Of a stretch of 9,904 bases of DNA, positions 7,734 through 9,904 are shown piece by piece. The DNA lies in contig CALIEL010000432.1 in the NCBI GenBank assembly GCA_938022235.1, positions 1 to 9,904 of the forward strand. The letters are read 5' to 3'. A model generated the notes under the pieces. That model did not search any database and had not been told where the DNA came from. It saw only the letters and a list, made by a program, of their open reading frames with translations. Source of the stretch: Oribacterium parvum (GTDB lineage Bacteria; Bacillota; Clostridia; Lachnospirales; Lachnospiraceae). Every line of letters starts with the position of its first letter. Position 1 is the stretch's first letter. The position numbers were made by a program, and so were the translations under genes.

Positions 7734-9621
7734 GGGAAGACCGAAGAATTTTATGAAGACCTTAGGCAGAATCATAAAGGACTTATTTTCCTTTTATCCA
7801 ACACTTCTGCCTATTACTCTTTTGTTTATTGTAATTAATGCGGTTGTAACCTCTATCCCGGCGATTTTTCAGCAAAAGATTATCAGTTTGATTGAAACGG
7901 TTTATAAGGAAGGTAATTGGAACGCGGTATCCTCCGATATTTTAAGACTGGTTGGGATTTTACTGGTGTTTTACACCATTTCCCTGATTTGTGCCTATTG
8001 CTACAATATGAATATGGCCACCATTACCCAGGGCTCCTTAAAACAGTATCGTCTGAAACTGTTTAACCATATGCAGGATCTGCCCATTGCATTTTTCGAC
8101 CAAAACAAAACCGGGGATATCATGAGTCATTATACCAATGACATTGATGCCATGAGACAGTTTATCTCTATCTGTATTCCTCAGGCTATTTCTTCCCTGA
8201 TTACGGTGATTACGGTAGTTTCCATTATGCTGTACTACTCCCTTTGGCTAAGCCTCCTGGTTGTGCTTGGATCCTTCTTTATGCTTCGAATTGTAAAGGT
8301 AATCGGAGGAAAGTCCAGCCATTACTTTGTTCGTCAACAGGAGGAGCTGGCCCGTTCCGAAGGCTTTATCCAAGAAATGATGAACGGACAGAAGGTGGTT
8401 AAGGTCTTTAATCATGAAGAAAAGAGTATTCAGGACTTTGACCGCTATAATGATGAACTGTTTCGGGTTTCCAATGAGGCTAACCGTTATTCCAATGTGA
8501 TTATGCCTATCCTAAACAATATCGGAAACATCCTTTATGTTTTGGTTGCCATTGTGGGAGGAGCACTTTTGGCCTTCCATGTGCCCAATATTTCCATTTC
8601 CGGATTAGGCTTAAGCATTGCTATTGTGATTCCCTTCCTGAATATGACCAAGCAGTTTGCCGGTGTGGTGGGACAGATTTCCTCGGAAGTTAATGCCGTG
8701 GTTATGGGTGTTGCCGGTGCGAACAGAGTTTATCAGATGATTGATGAAGAGGTGGAAGAGGACGAAGGAAAGGTTTGCCTTGTGAACTGTTCCCACGAGG
8801 GAGACCGTCTGGTAGAAAGCAAGAAGAGAACAGAGCTCTGGGCCTGGAAGAGCATTTTACCGGATGGAAGCATTTCCCTGAAAGAACTGAAAGGGGATAT
8901 GGAGCTTAAGGGAGTGGATTTTTCCTATGATGGAAAGCGTCAGATTCTAAAGAATATTGATGTTTTTGCAAGACCGGGAGAAAAAGTAGCCTTTGTAGGA
9001 GCCACCGGTGCGGGAAAAACCACCATCACCAACCTTTTGAATCGTTTCTATGATATTCAAAGGGGAGAAATTATCTACGACGGCATCAATATTCGAGATA
9101 TTGCCATTTCGGATTTAAGAAGATCCATTGCGGTAATTTTGCAGGATACCGTGCTTTTTACCGGAACGGTAATGGAAAATATTCGTTACGGAAAGCTGGA
9201 TGCGACAGACGAGGAATGTATTGCTGCGGCAAAGCTTGCAGGGGCGGATGACTTCATTACAAGACTTCCAAAGGGCTATGATACGGAGCTAAGTGCTAAC
9301 GGAGGCAACCTGTCTCAGGGACAGAGACAGCTTTTATCCATTGCCAGAGCCGCGGTAAACGATCCTCCCGTTTTAATCATGGATGAAGCTACCAGCTCCA
9401 TTGATACCAGAACGGAAGCTATTGTACAGAAGGGTATGGATGCTTTGATGGCGGGAAGAACCGTTTTTGTTATTGCTCATAGACTTTCTACGGTGCAAAA
9501 CTCTGATGTCATCATGGTTTTGGAACAGGGAGAAATTATAGAGCGAGGCAGTCATAAGGATCTGATTGCCGCAAAAGGAAAGTACTATCAGCTTTATACC
9601 GGAGCCTTTGAGTTGGAGTAA
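7723..9621 (+). CDS. Heterodimeric ABC exporter, catalytic-site subunit (second pair)
   Basis: A 632-residue half-transporter and partner of the gene at 5949-7733. The membrane domain spans about residues 27-315 and the ATPase domain starts near 391. Motifs are Walker A GATGAGKTT (426-434), Q-loop Q474, signature LSQGQ (530-534), Walker B with catalytic Glu (D554, E555) and switch H586. It therefore provides the hydrolysing Walker A/B, and its SQGQ faces the partner's degenerate site. It is some 45 residues longer than the subunit at 3956. The extra length is mostly a linker at about 341-390: acidic at first (DEEVEEDEGK), then with a WAWK motif (373-376). I recall similar WAWK linkers in a clostridial subgroup of these exporters. 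ATG 7723 has AAAGGAGG at 7709-7716 inside the previous gene, so translation is coupled. No convincing terminator follows; an imperfect tandem repeat does. Substrate unknown. Confidence 0.94.
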   Translation: MENKGRPKNFMKTLGRIIKDLFSFYPTLLPITLLFIVINAVVTSIPAIFQQKIISLIETVYKEGNWNAVSSDILRLVGILLVFYTISLICAYCYNMNMATITQGSLKQYRLKLFNHMQDLPIAFFDQNKTGDIMSHYTNDIDAMRQFISICIPQAISSLITVITVVSIMLYYSLWLSLLVVLGSFFMLRIVKVIGGKSSHYFVRQQEELARSEGFIQEMMNGQKVVKVFNHEEKSIQDFDRYNDELFRVSNEANRYSNVIMPILNNIGNILYVLVAIVGGALLAFHVPNISISGLGLSIAIVIPFLNMTKQFAGVVGQISSEVNAVVMGVAGANRVYQMIDEEVEEDEGKVCLVNCSHEGDRLVESKKRTELWAWKSILPDGSISLKELKGDMELKGVDFSYDGKRQILKNIDVFARPGEKVAFVGATGAGKTTITNLLNRFYDIQRGEIIYDGINIRDIAISDLRRSIAVILQDTVLFTGTVMENIRYGKLDATDEECIAAAKLAGADDFITRLPKGYDTELSANGGNLSQGQRQLLSIARAAVNDPPVLIMDEATSSIDTRTEAIVQKGMDALMAGRTVFVIAHRLSTVQNSDVIMVLEQGEIIERGSHKDLIAAKGKYYQLYTGAFELE

Positions 9622-9691
9622 GCTTAGTATTTTTGTAGCTTTAAAGCAAAATAAGCTTGCAGTTTTTGTAACTTGGAACCGGAATAAGCTT
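9619..9691. repeat. Imperfect 33-bp tandem repeat after the last ABC gene
   Basis: Units start at 9619, 9652 and 9685, exactly 33 bp apart, each with TAAGCTT. Units one and two agree at 23 of 33 positions by hand alignment, sharing TAAGCTT, TTTTTGTA and CTT blocks; unit three keeps only about the first eight bases. The first unit begins on the stop codon of the ABC gene. Unit one can fold weakly (GCTTA/TAAGC and TTTTG/CAAAA arms), but no T-run follows it closely enough for a standard terminator. Function unknown. Confidence 0.6.
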
Positions 9692-9702
9692 GTATTTCAC
9701 TC

Positions 9703-9732
9703 TTGCCATGGAGAAAGAAGCTGTGCTATACT
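9703..9732 (+). promoter_or_regulatory. Extended -10 promoter of the tRNA-Thr gene
   Basis: TTGCCA (9703-9708) and TATACT (9727-9732) are 18 bases apart, and TGC directly precedes the -10, giving an extended TGn element. The tRNA starts nine bases after the -10, so the 5' leader is only a few bases. This marks the tRNA as an independent unit. Confidence 0.75.
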
Positions 9733-9741
9733 GCGGGAGAT

Positions 9742-9814
9742 GCCACAATAGCACAGTCGGTAGTGCATCTGATTCGTAATCAGAAGGTCACCAGTTCAAG
9801 TCTGGTTTGTGGCC
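9742..9814 (+). tRNA. tRNA-Thr (anticodon CGT)
   Basis: A complete 73-base cloverleaf with all stems fully paired: acceptor GCCACAA/TTGTGGC; D stem GCAC/GTGC with loop AGTCGGTA; anticodon stem TCTGA/TCAGA with loop TTCGTAA; variable AGGTC; T stem ACCAG/CTGGT with loop TTCAAGT. Anticodon CGT (34-36) reads the Thr codon ACG. The CCA end is not encoded (the next bases are TCT), so it must be added enzymatically. The discriminator base is C (9814), unlike the A or U I would expect for bacterial tRNA-Thr. It has its own promoter and terminator. Confidence 0.96.
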
Positions 9815-9821
9815 TCTCTTT

Positions 9822-9855
9822 AGCGGGGAAGCAGAGTAGGCTTCCCTGCTTTTTT
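9822..9855 (+). terminator. Intrinsic terminator after tRNA-Thr
   Basis: An 11-bp stem (9822-9832 with 9840-9850), fully paired with one G-T wobble, a seven-base loop AGAGTAG and a run of five T at 9851-9855. The stem is GC-rich (GCGGGGAAGC on the left arm). It begins seven bases after the tRNA end, so it should end the tRNA transcript. Confidence 0.92.
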
Positions 9856-9859
9856 AGTA

Positions 9860-9896
9860 TGACGGGCATGCCGTCAATCTGTGGTGCAAGTCCACA
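9860..9896. other. Two adjacent hairpins at the right edge, possible start of a structured RNA element
   Basis: TGACGG-GCATG-CCGTCA (9860-9876) is a 6-bp-arm inverted repeat, and TGTGG-TGCAAGT-CCACA (9880-9896) is a 5-bp-arm repeat with a seven-base loop. Only three bases separate them, and the sequence ends eight bases later. The GGTGCAAGTCC string reminds me of segments in group II introns and of cobalamin-riboswitch-like RNAs, but neither consensus is complete here. The inverted repeats are seen; any RNA identity is a guess. Confidence 0.3.
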
Positions 9897-9904
9897 AGGG
9901 GCGT

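Noticed and set aside
2191..9621. Recent duplication of one exporter operon
   Set aside because: Shared motifs are family-wide. Membrane domains and linkers differ strongly between the pairs, and I see no long stretches of near-identical DNA.
9566..9751. A 61-codon + strand frame crossing the end of the last ABC gene and the tRNA leader, with an 11-residue repeat
   Set aside because: It overlaps the ABC gene in another frame, runs over the tRNA promoter into the tRNA and has no ribosome binding site. The peptide repeat only reflects the 33-bp DNA repeat.

Overview
The window looks like a piece of a low-to-mid-GC Firmicute chromosome, most likely Clostridia and plausibly Lachnospiraceae. The grounds are strong AAGGAGG-type ribosome binding sites, Firmicute-like -35/-10 promoters, a tRNA gene without an encoded CCA end, and transporter families that are abundant there. 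This placement is inference; no 16S or other marker gene is present. All protein genes and the tRNA lie on the + strand.

Positions 1-2087 hold a cell-wall synthesis pair. The first gene is the 3' part of a SEDS-family (FtsW/RodA/SpoVE) glycan polymerase, cut by the left edge. Twenty-nine bases later comes a compact class B penicillin-binding protein (transpeptidase). Together they make the classic polymerase plus crosslinking-enzyme pair.

Positions 2191-9621 hold four ABC half-transporters arranged as two head-to-tail heterodimeric exporters (2191-5716 and 5949-9621). In each pair the first subunit has a degenerate Walker B (DD instead of DE) and a Gln in place of the switch His, but an intact SGGQ signature. 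The second subunit has an intact Walker B Glu and switch His, but an SQGQ signature. This is the complementary one-good-site, one-degenerate-site design of the LmrCD, BmrCD and TM287/288 exporters. Genes within each pair are translationally coupled (1-base gap; 11-base overlap). The second pair has its own clear sigma-A-type promoter (TTGACA-N17-TAAAAT) and a long leader with two 31-bp direct repeats. The first pair has at most a weak promoter and may be read through from the cell-wall genes. The substrates cannot be told from the sequence; drug, peptide or lipid export are the family options.

Positions 9622-9904 hold an imperfect 33-bp tandem repeat, then an independent tRNA-Thr(CGT) unit with an extended -10 promoter and a strong intrinsic terminator. 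The last 45 bases hold two small inverted repeats that may be the start of a structured RNA element cut by the right edge.

I found no convincing new multi-gene system. The points most worth checking are the leader repeats ahead of the second exporter, the tandem exporter arrangement, the 33-bp repeats, the C73 of the tRNA and the structured stretch at the right edge.
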